Positions 1 to 6,723 of a stretch of 25,973 nucleotides of DNA are shown here, piece after piece. The stretch comes from a virus. Below the pieces are notes generated by a model. The model saw only the letters and a program-made list of their open reading frames with translations. It did not search any database and was not told where the DNA came from. The number at the start of each line of letters is the position of its first letter. Within the stretch, counting starts at the first letter, position 1. Location of the stretch: the IMG/VR virus record IMGVR_UViG_3300046507_000325, positions 1 through 25,973 of that record. One strand, written 5' to 3'. The position numbers were made by a program, and so were the translations under genes.

Positions 1-337
1 CGCCGTAGGCCGCGTCAGCACCCGAGCCGAACGCAGCGTAGCTCACGCCATCCCAGGGGACGAAGCGGTCCCCAGCGCCCGTGAAGACACTGAGGTTGCC
101 TTGAGTGTCCACGAGGACCGCAGTGAAGTCCTTGCCCTGCGGAGGCATCGTTCCCCCGTCAGCTTCCTCAAGCCACTCGATCAGGGGCTTCTCCAGCATG
201 TCCTCGCCAGCGAGAGCGAACAAGGCACCATCAGAGAGCTTCGTGATCTTCTTGCAGTTGTCTTGGACGATCAGTTGCCCAATCGTCACCCGACCGTCAG
301 CCGCCATCACGCCGTCTCGATAGACGATGGTCGTCAT
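1..337 (-). CDS. HslV/proteasome-like Ntn hydrolase (C-terminus cut by window edge)
   Basis: Predicted N-terminal-nucleophile peptidase of the HslV/20S proteasome fold. The protein opens MTTIVYRDGVMAADGRV, very close to the start of HslV (MTTIV...GDG). Removing Met would expose Thr1, the catalytic nucleophile of the family; the Asp of AADGR and the lysines of NCKKITKL sit where the family has its catalytic Asp and Lys. Near the window edge FGSGADAAYG matches the GSG-x-A-x-A segment of HslV. The ATG at 337 overlaps the stop of the upstream dNMP kinase (ATGA), so translation is probably coupled. No HslU-like ATPase is visible. The fold is a confident call; the substrate is unknown. About 112 residues are visible and the 3' end lies outside. 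Confidence 0.82.
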   Translation of the reverse strand, partial: MTTIVYRDGVMAADGRVTIGQLIVQDNCKKITKLSDGALFALAGEDMLEKPLIEWLEEADGGTMPPQGKDFTAVLVDTQGNLSVFTGAGDRFVPWDGVSYAAFGSGADAAYG

Positions 338-963
338 GCGTAGGGACAGCCCTTACAGCGCGACACGACCGTCTTGTGACAGCAGGTATCCCTGAAGCCG
401 CTCATCAGGTTGGTGACATACCAGACGTTCTTCTTCAGGTCCTCCAACGAGCCTTCGTTGTAGATGTTGAAGTCGAAGTCATGGTTGTCCAGCAAGCCCT
501 CCCCGATGCTCGTGTCACCACGAGGATCACCAGGGCGATGGATACGGATGCACTTGCCACCCATCCGCTTCAGCATTGCGAACTCGTTGGGGAAGCGCAT
601 GTCGTCGAAGATCACGCTGTAGGACTTCAGAGCGTGCTTGGCGCGCTGTTCAGCCAGCTTGGTCCACAGGTCTGCATGGATCAGGTCCCGGCCCCACTTG
701 GTGCCAAGGGTCTGGAGCATGTAGCGTAAGGTGACGTTCAGCCCAGGAATGGGCGCGTTGTCCTTCCGCTCATCAGCCAGCCATCGCCGAAGCTCTGCCT
801 CGCCCTCAGGGAAGAAGGGAGCCGCCACGGCGATGACGCACTGATAGAGAGGTTCAGCGAACGACTGGGTGAGCCCGAAGAAGCGCTCCGTGAGCATGGA
901 GGCTACCGTGGACTTCCCCGAGCGCATGTCGCTGCTGTAGAGACCGATGAGGACTGGCTTCAC
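334..963 (-). CDS. deoxynucleoside monophosphate kinase
   Basis: P-loop kinase that would phosphorylate dNMPs to dNDPs for phage DNA synthesis, in the manner of T4 gp1. Near the N-terminus the Walker A motif reads LIGLYSSDMRSGKSTVA; further on come a lid-like Arg/Lys-rich region and FDDMRFPNEF, typical of phage dNMP kinases. The chosen start is GTG at 963: GGAAGG lies 7 nt upstream, the GTG overlaps the stop of the tiny upstream gene (GTGA), and the P-loop then begins within 12 residues as usual. This gives 209 residues. An in-frame upstream extension to 1029 only covers the small membrane gene in another frame. It sits at the end of the replication genes, with the Ntn hydrolase next. Confidence 0.85.
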   Translation of the reverse strand: MKPVLIGLYSSDMRSGKSTVASMLTERFFGLTQSFAEPLYQCVIAVAAPFFPEGEAELRRWLADERKDNAPIPGLNVTLRYMLQTLGTKWGRDLIHADLWTKLAEQRAKHALKSYSVIFDDMRFPNEFAMLKRMGGKCIRIHRPGDPRGDTSIGEGLLDNHDFDFNIYNEGSLEDLKKNVWYVTNLMSGFRDTCCHKTVVSRCKGCPYA

Positions 964-1043
964 CGATTGCCCTTCCAAGCCCACACGAGCGAGGCAACAG
1001 CCACGATGACCATAGAGGAGCCGAAGCAAATCTCCATGAACAT
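960..1043 (-). CDS. 27-residue single-span membrane peptide
   Basis: Very short gene squeezed between the nucleotidyltransferase and the dNMP kinase. It encodes MFMEICFGSSMVIVAVASLV followed by WAWKGNR, a single hydrophobic helix with a short positively charged tail, so an inner-membrane location is expected. It has a strong ribosome site (AAGGAGA, 7 nt before ATG). The ATG overlaps the upstream stop (TGATG) and its own stop overlaps the kinase start (GTGA), so it is coupled on both sides. This punctuation supports it as a real gene despite its length. Function unknown; one of several such peptides in the window. Confidence 0.65.
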   Translation of the reverse strand: MFMEICFGSSMVIVAVASLVWAWKGNR

Positions 1044-1672
1044 CAGAACGTCTCCTTCAGCGCCACTTCAAACGTGGTCGCGTTCTCAGCGTCCTCAGCA
1101 GCCGCCACAAGCGCCTTGAACTCCTCAGGCACCCGAAGCTCCCAGCCAACGTACTTCTGGCTCAGGCGCACATAGCGCTTCAACGAGCGACGAACGCCGT
1201 CAACGCTCTCAGCCCTCGTGAGGGTGAGGACTTGGTTGGTGCGGTCGAACTCGTAGGCAGGCGTGTAGGTCACGCCCAGGCAGTCAGCGCCAATCTGGCA
1301 CAGGCCGAAGTCCACCCGCTCGATGATGCCAGCGGAGTTGAAGTCCGGTGCAAGCTGGATGAGGTTGAGTTCAGGCTGACCTTCCGTGCTGAGGTAGGTC
1401 GTGGTGCCCTCAACTTCGTTCGCAGCGCCGTCCATGTACTGACCATTGCACTGGGTCCTGTAGAAGTAGCCCAGCTTCGCCAAGCTGTCCTCAAGAGCAC
1501 TGAAGGCGAATTGGTCTCCTGTCTCCGTGAAGAACACGTCGAGGTCCTTCACTTGCCGCTGGTTGTCGAAGTCGCGGATAGCGCCACCAGCGAGGTACGC
1601 CGATGGCAGTACGGAGCGAACGCGCTCCATCGTCACCACCCACGCTGTAGGTAGTTCAATACGTCTGTTCAA
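1043..1672 (-). CDS. nucleotidyltransferase-fold protein (pol beta / CCA-adding type head domain)
   Basis: The first 50 residues carry the nucleotidyltransferase signature: YLAGGAIRD at about residues 26-34 (the Gly-Gly and Arg-Asp of the nucleotide-binding turn) and KDLDVFF at 42-48, whose two aspartates are the expected metal ligands. The rest (209 residues in all) has no motif I recognise and is shorter than a full CCA-adding enzyme. The start is TTG at 1672, overlapping the previous stop as TTGA; the alternative ATG at residue 15 would still keep the active site. The family moves nucleoside monophosphates onto RNA, protein or small molecules. The target here is unknown; tRNA, protein modification or host interference are all possible. 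Confidence 0.72.
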   Translation of the reverse strand: MNRRIELPTAWVVTMERVRSVLPSAYLAGGAIRDFDNQRQVKDLDVFFTETGDQFAFSALEDSLAKLGYFYRTQCNGQYMDGAANEVEGTTTYLSTEGQPELNLIQLAPDFNSAGIIERVDFGLCQIGADCLGVTYTPAYEFDRTNQVLTLTRAESVDGVRRSLKRYVRLSQKYVGWELRVPEEFKALVAAAEDAENATTFEVALKETF

Positions 1673-1845
1673 TGCAGTGTCACCCAGTTGCCGGTTTCGT
1701 CACGTCGCGTGAGAGCGACCAGTGTTTGTATGGTCACGGGACCTTCAATGGTCGCCGTGTCTTCCTTGGCTTGCGTGATGGACTGATAAGGCCCGTCGTA
1801 GGCTCCATCAGGTGTCACGAGCCAGTAGCCCTTGCGGATGCTCAA
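1669..1845 (-). CDS. hypothetical protein, 58 residues
   Basis: Begins at TTG 1845 with GAGGAG 5 nt upstream and overlaps the preceding stop (TTGA); its own stop overlaps the TTG of the nucleotidyltransferase in the same way. The protein starts MSIRKGYWLVTPDGAYDGPY and contains a short Tyr/Trp-rich N-terminal half followed by QSITQAKED. The pattern 'GPYQSITQAKED' resembles the small phage domain in which an aromatic beta hairpin is followed by an A-x-E/D helix, but no family is assigned. Function unknown. Confidence rests on the ribosome site and the two 4-nt overlaps. Confidence 0.65.
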   Translation of the reverse strand: MSIRKGYWLVTPDGAYDGPYQSITQAKEDTATIEGPVTIQTLVALTRRDETGNWVTLH

Positions 1846-2042
1846 GACTTCTCCTCGTAGCCAGCCACATACTTCAGGTGGTCAATGGCTTCGCTAATGA
1901 CGTTGCCTCCATGGAGGCCCAGCGCTCCCAGCGCACTCTCCAGCTTTCGCAACTTCGGAATGATGCGATGACGGTTGTGCTCCAAGTCCTTTCGCCACTG
2001 TTCTGCGTAGAAGGCGTCACGTTGATCGCTGTAGTGGCTCAC
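1842..2042 (-). CDS. hypothetical protein, 66 residues
   Basis: Starts at GTG 2042, overlapping the stop of the upstream gene (GTGA), with AAGGAGA about 10 nt upstream. It runs MSHYSDQRDAFYAEQWRKDL and is mostly charged and helical, with a basic central stretch (HNRHRIIPKLRKLES) and an acidic end (GYEEKS). No conserved motif is recognised. Longer reading in the same frame, up to 2171, only covers the neighbouring gene and is rejected as a start. It is part of the cluster of small genes between the exonuclease and the nucleotidyltransferase. Confidence 0.6.
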   Translation of the reverse strand: MSHYSDQRDAFYAEQWRKDLEHNRHRIIPKLRKLESALGALGLHGGNVISEAIDHLKYVAGYEEKS

Positions 2043-2218
2043 TTCGGTCCAATCTCCTTGATGATGGTTTCGATATCTCCGAACAGCCCTGCGTGAGCCG
2101 CCGAGCGTCCCCACTGGGTCTTCACCCTTGCGATGCGGCTGTTGTGCGCCATGAGCCAGTGACGGAGCCAATGGGTCTCGAAGGCCGCTGAAGCCGCCTG
2201 AGCGGCCTCAACGATCAT
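2039..2218 (-). CDS. hypothetical protein, 59 residues
   Basis: ATG at 2218 with AAGGG 7 nt upstream is preferred. A GTG at 2242 would add 8 residues but overlaps the membrane gene by 14 nt without a good ribosome site. The protein (MIVEAAQAASAAFETHWLRH...) has an Ala-rich amphipathic N-terminal helix, a Trp/His/Arg patch and a C-terminal GDIETIIKEIGPK. No family recognised. Its stop overlaps the next start as GTGA, implying coupled translation. Confidence 0.58.
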   Translation of the reverse strand: MIVEAAQAASAAFETHWLRHWLMAHNSRIARVKTQWGRSAAHAGLFGDIETIIKEIGPK

Positions 2219-2228
2219 CGCGTAGCCC

Positions 2229-2456
2229 TTAGCGTTCTTCACGCTTCCACTTGATGAGGTTACGTGTGTGGATCACGAGCATCATCCCATTGACCGGGAG
2301 GAGGCCCCACAGGCTCTCGTGGATCATCAGGAGCCACCAAGGCACTTGGGCCAAGATACCAACGATGGGTCCGCTCAGGCGCTTGCTGCCATAGAGCCAA
2401 GACCCAAGAATGGTCAGGGCAGAGGCAGCGATTTGTAGATACAAGCCATACGTCAT
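2229..2456 (-). CDS. small membrane protein, 75 residues
   Basis: Hydrophobic protein with two or three predicted membrane segments: about residues 5-20 (YLQIAASALTILGSWLYG), 28-47 (GPIVGILAQVPWWLLMIHES) and 48-62 (LWGLLPVNGMMLVIH), ending in a basic cytoplasmic-looking tail (RNLIKWKREER). The W-LYG-...GP-GI-Q-PWW arrangement is seen in small phage membrane proteins of unknown role and is faintly PnuC-like, but it is far too short to be a transporter alone. ATG 2456 lies 3 nt past the stop of the upstream gene. A role as holin or in superinfection exclusion is possible but unsupported. Confidence 0.65.
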   Translation of the reverse strand: MTYGLYLQIAASALTILGSWLYGSKRLSGPIVGILAQVPWWLLMIHESLWGLLPVNGMMLVIHTRNLIKWKREER

Positions 2457-2459
2457 GCG

Positions 2460-2762
2460 TCACGGCTTCGGTTTGATGACGGCGATAGCAGACGTGAAAA
2501 CCTGCTCAGGTCCCGTCACTTCATCCCCAATGTGCCTGATGGTGCTGACGACCAACCCGTCATCGAACAGCTTGCGAGCGAACGTGCGCTCTTGCTCTCG
2601 CTGAACAATGTCGATCAGGCGCTCCTTGCCGATACGCATTTGCTCCGGGTACGGAGGCAGGACGTAGTTGGCTTCAAGGATCACGCGGCGCTCCTTGCGG
2701 ATAGCCACGTAGCCATTGGTCCTCAGGACGTTCTTGCAGTGCTCTAGGTAGGAGGCGTCCAA
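2460..2762 (-). CDS. hypothetical protein, 100 residues
   Basis: The start is TTG 2762, with AAGGAG 8 nt upstream, lying inside the last codons of the exonuclease (19-nt overlap). A longer reading to 2888 would be wholly inside the exonuclease and is rejected. The product begins MDASYLEHCKNVLRTNGYVA and has a basic first half, then a helical charged middle (RLIDIVQREQERTFARKLFD) and an extended C-terminus ending KPKP. No domain recognised. Its tight coupling to the exonuclease suggests co-production, not necessarily a shared function. Confidence 0.6.
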   Translation of the reverse strand: MDASYLEHCKNVLRTNGYVAIRKERRVILEANYVLPPYPEQMRIGKERLIDIVQREQERTFARKLFDDGLVVSTIRHIGDEVTGPEQVFTSAIAVIKPKP

Positions 2763-3541
2763 AGGATTGGCTCCTTCTTCTTCGCGTCCCAGTCCTCGTT
2801 GCGGAGGATGCGAGCCAGCCGAGCTTGCTTGATGGCGTCCTCGACCGTGAAGCCTCGCTCCTCGTATGCCTTGCGAACGTTCTGCCAAAGCGCCAGGGGG
2901 ACCTCATGGTCCGGTACACGCTCAGGGTTCGCAGGGTCACGAGGGATGGAGAGGATGATCTTGGCCTTCACAGGTCCGACCGCTGGCAAGCCAGGGTAGC
3001 CATCCGCAGTGTCGCCCACGAGCACCTGATAATAGAACCACCAGTCCGCAGTGGGCTGGTCGATCTTCTGGAGCTTCCCGCCCTGCCACAGCGTGCAAGG
3101 GATGGTCTTCATGTCCTTGTCTTCGGACACGAGGATGGTGTTGGCGTCACGGCTGGCGAAGATCCCCAGCACGTCGTCCGCTTCCAACCCAGGATGGCTG
3201 AAGAACGGCCACGTCTCGCAGGCGCGCTTCACGACCTCGTTGTAGCACGCAGGCTTCCGCGTACCCTTGCGGTTAGCCTTGTAGGTCTCATCCACGTCGT
3301 AACGGAAGTTGCGCCCCTCAGAGAGGCACAGCAGCACGTCATCGGTCTCGAAGCGGGTGGTCAGTCGGTCAATCGCGCGCTCGACACCAGCGAAAGCCTC
3401 GCCAGCGTCAGAAGTGACCGTGAAGGTGTCTCCATCGGTCTCATCGCCGGACACAGAGGCCCAGCATATTTCCCTCTCGACCGCTGCACACTGGCGATAG
3501 ATCACCAAGTCAGCGTCGATCAGGAGCTTACGTTTCTTCAG
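2744..3541 (-). CDS. 5'-3' exonuclease, T7 gp6 / FEN family, with apparent CTG start
   Basis: Structure-specific 5'-3' exonuclease that in T7 relatives removes RNA primers and degrades host DNA. Acidic metal ligands are visible in order: LLIDADLVIY near residue 9, GLEADD near 120, SEDKD near 141 and LVGDTADGYPGLPAVG near 177, the helix-three-turn-helix loop; YKANRKGTRKP is the basic arch. The first strand, with its essential Asp, is only included if translation begins at CTG 3541, which follows AAGGAG by 6 nt and sits directly after an in-frame TAA. The first ordinary start, TTG 3508, would delete that Asp. With CTG the length is 265 residues, normal for the family. It overlaps the upstream gene by 14 nt. 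Confidence 0.85.
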   Translation of the reverse strand: MKKRKLLIDADLVIYRQCAAVEREICWASVSGDETDGDTFTVTSDAGEAFAGVERAIDRLTTRFETDDVLLCLSEGRNFRYDVDETYKANRKGTRKPACYNEVVKRACETWPFFSHPGLEADDVLGIFASRDANTILVSEDKDMKTIPCTLWQGGKLQKIDQPTADWWFYYQVLVGDTADGYPGLPAVGPVKAKIILSIPRDPANPERVPDHEVPLALWQNVRKAYEERGFTVEDAIKQARLARILRNEDWDAKKKEPILWTPPT

Positions 3542-3686
3542 TTACTTCTCCTTCGGTCTTGTACCTACCCGCCTCGCAGGGGTACGCTTCAAACCGGCCT
3601 CTGGAGCCGATCAGTTTGCATTTGGAGCACAAGCGCCACCCACGCTCCTTATCGAACGGAACAGTGTTGTGCCCCACCCCACTCAC
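3528..3686 (-). CDS. small Cys-containing protein, 52 residues
   Basis: GTG 3686 overlaps the stop of the tiny upstream gene as GTGA. The protein starts MSGVGHNTVPFDKERGWRLC and carries C-x-x-C (CSKC) followed by a third Cys (YPCEAG); with the nearby His or Glu this could bind one zinc, but a complete four-ligand site is not obvious. The C-terminus is acidic (TEGEVTEET). The last codons contain the ribosome site of the exonuclease. A longer frame reaching 3800 would lie inside the previous gene and is not used. Function unknown. Confidence 0.58.
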   Translation of the reverse strand: MSGVGHNTVPFDKERGWRLCSKCKLIGSRGRFEAYPCEAGRYKTEGEVTEET

Positions 3687-3754
3687 CGATAGATGCTGAC
3701 TTGCAGCCACGTCCGAGGGTCCATCATCGTCATGAAGAAGATGTAGAGCAGCAT
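3683..3754 (-). CDS. 23-residue hydrophobic peptide
   Basis: Small frame linked by TGATG to the stop before it and by GTGA to the start after it. It encodes MLLYIFFMTMMDPRTWLQVS plus three residues: a short hydrophobic helix with an amphipathic tail. The ribosome site is weak (AAAAGAA), so expression would rely on coupling. The same double-overlap arrangement as the 27-residue peptide at 960-1043 is the main reason to list it. Confidence 0.42.
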   Translation of the reverse strand: MLLYIFFMTMMDPRTWLQVSIYR

Positions 3755-4089
3755 CAGAGGTTCTTTTCGATGTACTTGGCGATCTTCTTGAACGAAGCAC
3801 CTTCGTCGTCGTTCATGCGGATCAGCGTGCACATTTCATCGTGGCTGATGCCGAACTTGTCCCGACCGCCTTGGTCAAGGTCCCCGTGAGAGCCAACGGT
3901 CACTGTGCCTGCGTGGACGTACTTGTCTTCGTCGTTCCATCGCGAGTTCGCTGGGAGGTCACACAGGACACCCAGGCAGCAGAACGACGGCTTCTTCTTC
4001 CCTTCAACAAGGCGAAGGGTGCCTTGCGTCTGCTTGTAGGCCCCGCGCCGCAGAGCTTCGATCCACTTCTTCTTCCAATACTTCTTCAC
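3754..4089 (-). CDS. conserved phage protein with CCLGVLCD motif, 111 residues
   Basis: Starts at GTG 4089 with GAGG 7 nt upstream, just past the TAA of the previous gene. The N-terminal half reads KKKWIEALRRGAYKQTQGTL and then SFCCLGVLCDLPAN. The pattern 'W-x-x-AL-R-G-x-Y-x-Q-x-x-G-x-L ... CCLGVLCD' is a recognisable small protein family found widely in tailed phages, of unknown function. The C-terminal half (ISHDEMCTLIRMNDDEGASF, then KKIAKYIEKNL) also matches that family's usual ending about reaching for a substrate or partner. Location between DNA polymerase and exonuclease. Function not known. Confidence 0.7.
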   Translation of the reverse strand: MKKYWKKKWIEALRRGAYKQTQGTLRLVEGKKKPSFCCLGVLCDLPANSRWNDEDKYVHAGTVTVGSHGDLDQGGRDKFGISHDEMCTLIRMNDDEGASFKKIAKYIEKNL

Positions 4090-4090
4090 G

Positions 4091-4285
4091 TTAGACCTCG
4101 CTTTCGTTGATGAGGCACCTACCCGTGACCGTGATGAGCCATTGACGGCCATACAGTCCCTTGGAGATGCGAGTTGAGATGAGACCCTTGGAAGCAGCCA
4201 GCGCCACGTAGGGCGCGTTCTGCCTCGCAAAGTCACATGAGAGCGTGAACGGTGCCCGCCAAGCTCGACGGAGCACCCTCAGCAC
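4091..4285 (-). CDS. small winged-helix-like protein, 64 residues
   Basis: Lies 10 nt after the DNA polymerase stop. GTG 4285 is the first usable start after that stop, though its ribosome site is weak. The sequence (APFTLSCDFARQNAPYVALA, then ASKGLISTRI...YGRQWLITVTG) has the helix-helix-wing rhythm of a winged helix: an alpha segment with A-x-x-YVA-x-AAS-x-GLI, followed by a beta hairpin ending in W-x-ITVTG. DNA binding is therefore plausible. No family is assigned and the exact start is uncertain. Confidence 0.52.
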   Translation of the reverse strand: MLRVLRRAWRAPFTLSCDFARQNAPYVALAASKGLISTRISKGLYGRQWLITVTGRCLINESEV

Positions 4286-4295
4286 TAGTTGGTCG

Positions 4296-6320
4296 TCAGT
4301 GGCACTCTGCCCAATTCCGACCGATCTTGTATTCGCTCGCGAGTGGCACTCGGAAGCCGAGCTTGACGCCAGCCTCTTTGGCACACGCAACGAGCGTTTG
4401 ACCGACTTCTTCTGCAATGCTTTTCCTACAGGCCACTTGGACCTCATCGTGAACCCACGCCATGAACCAGAAGTCCCTGCCCCACACGTAGCCCTTAGCG
4501 ATCAGGGCCTCGTAGGAGGAGATGATCCATTCCTTGCACAGGATGGCTTCGATACTGGAGCAGGCGAAGTTGAGAGCGGAGTGGTCGGAGCGACACGGCA
4601 CGAGGCGACCATCAAGACCCGGTAGGTGGTTCTTGAAGTGCTTCATGCACCCCTTGAGCTTCGCGTGCAGCTTCCCGAGCTTCAGCTTCTCATCGAAGCT
4701 CTTGCGGACGGCACTACCCACTGCTTTGTCACTGTATAGCTTCCCATCAGGTCGCTTGAAGAACTTGTCGAACAGGTATCCCCATTCCGGGTTCTTGTTC
4801 CTCGCAGTGATAAGACAGTCGCGAACCACTCGACCAGACTTCGGAGGGAAGCAGCCAAACAGGTACGAATACCCAAACGTCTTGGCTCCCTTCTCACGGA
4901 GAATGTTGTGGAGTTCGGAGTGCTTGTCGCGAGGCTCATCCTCTCCCACGAGACCCATTGCTTGAGTATGGGACCAGTGTACGTCTCCGCTAGTGACAAT
5001 GGCACTGTAGGCTCCTCCGTCCAGTGGGTGCAGTAAGTGGGCCAGGGCTCGTAGCTGGAGGCCGCTCATGTCGGCTCCGACTTGAACAATCTCCTCGCCG
5101 TCCTCTGTGGTCATCCCATTGGGACCGAACGCCGAGCGGCACTCATGACCGTAGGGAGACTTCGAGGCAGGCACCTGACCCATGTTCGGGCTGAAGTGGC
5201 TTGCACGACTATGGACGGTCCCCATAGGGTCCATCGCGCCGTGCATCCTGTCATCGTCCGCTATCTTCTTGAGCCACGCGTTGTCGCCGTCAGCGATCTG
5301 GCCCAGGCGCTTGTCCAAGAGTAGGTACTCAACGAGCTTCGACGCCTGCGGGAAGTCATCCGCCATGCTCTCCAGCACGTCGTCATCCAGCTTGGCCTCC
5401 CCGCTCTCGGTGAAGGCTTCAGGCTCCCAACCAAGCTCCTTCAGCTTCTTGATGCTGTGGCGGCGGCTCGACGGGTTGAACGTGACCTTCTCAATCTTCG
5501 TGAGCGGGTAGCCCTTGAAGACCTTCTTGTGGACTGGAGTACCGAACTGGTCCTCACAGGTGTAGGTGTCGTACTCGCCCCAGTACCCCGCCTTCGTGTC
5601 AGCCCGCTTGGGCGTCCACGTCTGCGCTATGCCGTTCACGAGCGACTTCTTGATGGGCTCGTACCAGCTTCCGAACTCTGCGATGAGTTCCTTGCCGATG
5701 ACCTCTTGCTTGCTGAGGAGCATCACATGAAGCGCCTCAAGCGCCTTGCGGTCCACAGGGAAGCCAGCGGTCTCCATCATCCTACAGAGCCGAGCCACCT
5801 TGTGCTCACGCTCGATAGCGTCCTGAGAGTAGGCGTCAGGCTTCAGCCAGTCCCACAAGGCGTCCTGCACGTCCACGTCGCTCTCGCAACGCTCACCCAT
5901 CTCGGGTGTGTAGACGGACCAGTCCTCAATGTCGGCATGGAGCTTCTGGACGCCCAGGCGGTAGCCCCAGGCTTCGATGCTGTGCTTCCCGTGGAGCTTG
6001 CCAGGGAGGCGGCCAGCCTTCACGAGGCCCGTGTCGCTGTCCTTCTGCCCAGGGCGCATGGTCTTGGCGACCACGTAGCTGTCTGTGGCCTTGTTGAACT
6101 TGAACTTGTGTAGCTTCTCCAGCACGGCGAAGTCGTAGCCAATGCCGAAGTGCGCTATGACCTCATCAGCGTTCGAGAGCAGCGTGAGCCCGTCGCGGAT
6201 ACGGTCAGGCCCGAAGGCGAACTTCTCCTTGGTGTCCACGTCCTTGGCATGGATGCAGTGGACGCGGGTAACGGTGTCAAGGAAGCCATCCGCCTCGATA
6301 TCGAAGTGGAGGCGCTTCAC
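4296..6320 (-). CDS. T7-type DNA polymerase (family A with 3'-5' exonuclease)
   Basis: Replicative polymerase, 674 residues (T7 gp5 has 704). The N-terminal proofreading exonuclease shows FDIEADG at 6-12, an exo II-like region (AHFGIGYDF, about 56-64) and exo III near CESDVDVQDAL (145-155). The polymerase domain has the template-contact segment MDPMGTVHSRASHFSPNMGQ, motif A VGADMSGLQLRALAH with Asp417, motif B REKGAKTFGYSYLFG with Arg475, Lys480 and Tyr484, and motif C AWVHDEV with Asp625. Tyr at 484 is the position that allows dideoxynucleotides in T7. The start is GTG 6320, overlapping the upstream stop as GTGA, with GGAG 5 nt upstream. T7 needs host thioredoxin; whether this enzyme does cannot be told here. 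Confidence 0.97.
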   Translation of the reverse strand: MKRLHFDIEADGFLDTVTRVHCIHAKDVDTKEKFAFGPDRIRDGLTLLSNADEVIAHFGIGYDFAVLEKLHKFKFNKATDSYVVAKTMRPGQKDSDTGLVKAGRLPGKLHGKHSIEAWGYRLGVQKLHADIEDWSVYTPEMGERCESDVDVQDALWDWLKPDAYSQDAIEREHKVARLCRMMETAGFPVDRKALEALHVMLLSKQEVIGKELIAEFGSWYEPIKKSLVNGIAQTWTPKRADTKAGYWGEYDTYTCEDQFGTPVHKKVFKGYPLTKIEKVTFNPSSRRHSIKKLKELGWEPEAFTESGEAKLDDDVLESMADDFPQASKLVEYLLLDKRLGQIADGDNAWLKKIADDDRMHGAMDPMGTVHSRASHFSPNMGQVPASKSPYGHECRSAFGPNGMTTEDGEEIVQVGADMSGLQLRALAHLLHPLDGGAYSAIVTSGDVHWSHTQAMGLVGEDEPRDKHSELHNILREKGAKTFGYSYLFGCFPPKSGRVVRDCLITARNKNPEWGYLFDKFFKRPDGKLYSDKAVGSAVRKSFDEKLKLGKLHAKLKGCMKHFKNHLPGLDGRLVPCRSDHSALNFACSSIEAILCKEWIISSYEALIAKGYVWGRDFWFMAWVHDEVQVACRKSIAEEVGQTLVACAKEAGVKLGFRVPLASEYKIGRNWAECH

Positions 6321-6526
6321 GTCTTCTCCACGCCGACGTAGACCTCGTTGGCGACACGAGGCAGGACCTTGATGACCCCGCCCATGCTCTCGACGCGGAG
6401 CCAGAGCATCCCGTGCGTCAGGCCCAGGTGGACCTTGCCACCATCAAGCTCGAAGGCCGCGAAGCCGTACTTGCCCAGGTCGAACTCAATCGCCTTGTCG
6501 CCGTAGCCGCCTTGGAAGACCTTCAC
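6317..6526 (-). CDS. hypothetical protein, 69 residues
   Basis: Begins at GTG 6526, which overlaps the stop of the secreted-peptide gene (GTGA) and follows GGAGG by about 5 nt; a longer frame to 6556 has no ribosome site. The product (MKVFQGGYGDKAIEFDLGKY...) is rich in beta-forming residues, with alternating hydrophobic stretches such as FAAFELDGGKVHLGLTHGML and VYVGVEKT. It looks like a small all-beta domain. No family is recognised. It is coupled to DNA polymerase at its 3' end, so it may act in the replisome, but that is only positional inference. Confidence 0.6.
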   Translation of the reverse strand: MKVFQGGYGDKAIEFDLGKYGFAAFELDGGKVHLGLTHGMLWLRVESMGGVIKVLPRVANEVYVGVEKT

Positions 6527-6723
6527 GCGCTCCTCCGCTCTTGGCAGTTGCGCCACGTCGTCTCAAGGTCTCCACCCACGCACAGGCGGATGGGACGCTT
6601 CTTCGTACCCTTGAGGACCTTGAAGCCCCTTGGGTACTTCACCGTGCATTGAGGTCCTGCAAACGCAGGCGCGCTCATGCACAGCGCCAGCCCGAGGGCT
6701 AGAACCGTTGTCGTCAGTTTCAT
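6523..6723 (-). CDS. secreted (periplasmic) small protein with Sec signal peptide
   Basis: A 66-residue protein with a classical signal peptide: MKLTTT, a hydrophobic core (VLALGLALC) and the cleavage motif SAPAFA before Gly23. The Cys in the core lacks a proper lipobox (-1 is Leu), so a lipoprotein is unlikely. The predicted mature part, about 44 residues, is basic with three cysteines (GPQCTVKYPRGFKVLKGTKK, then RLCVGG and WRNCQE). Export to the periplasm is expected. ATG 6723 overlaps the preceding stop (ATGA). An exported product in the middle of a replication operon is unusual; superinfection exclusion or envelope modification are guesses. Confidence 0.72.
   Translation of the reverse strand: MKLTTTVLALGLALCMSAPAFAGPQCTVKYPRGFKVLKGTKKRPIRLCVGGDLETTWRNCQERRSA

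Noticed and set aside
2825-3889. 354-codon plus-strand open frame opposite the exonuclease
   Set aside because: It is antisense to the exonuclease and its small upstream genes, whose products have recognised motifs; the frame lacks a ribosome site and known domains and arises from GC-rich codon positions.
5457-6113. 218-codon plus-strand frame opposite DNA polymerase
   Set aside because: Mirror frame of a certain gene; no motif.
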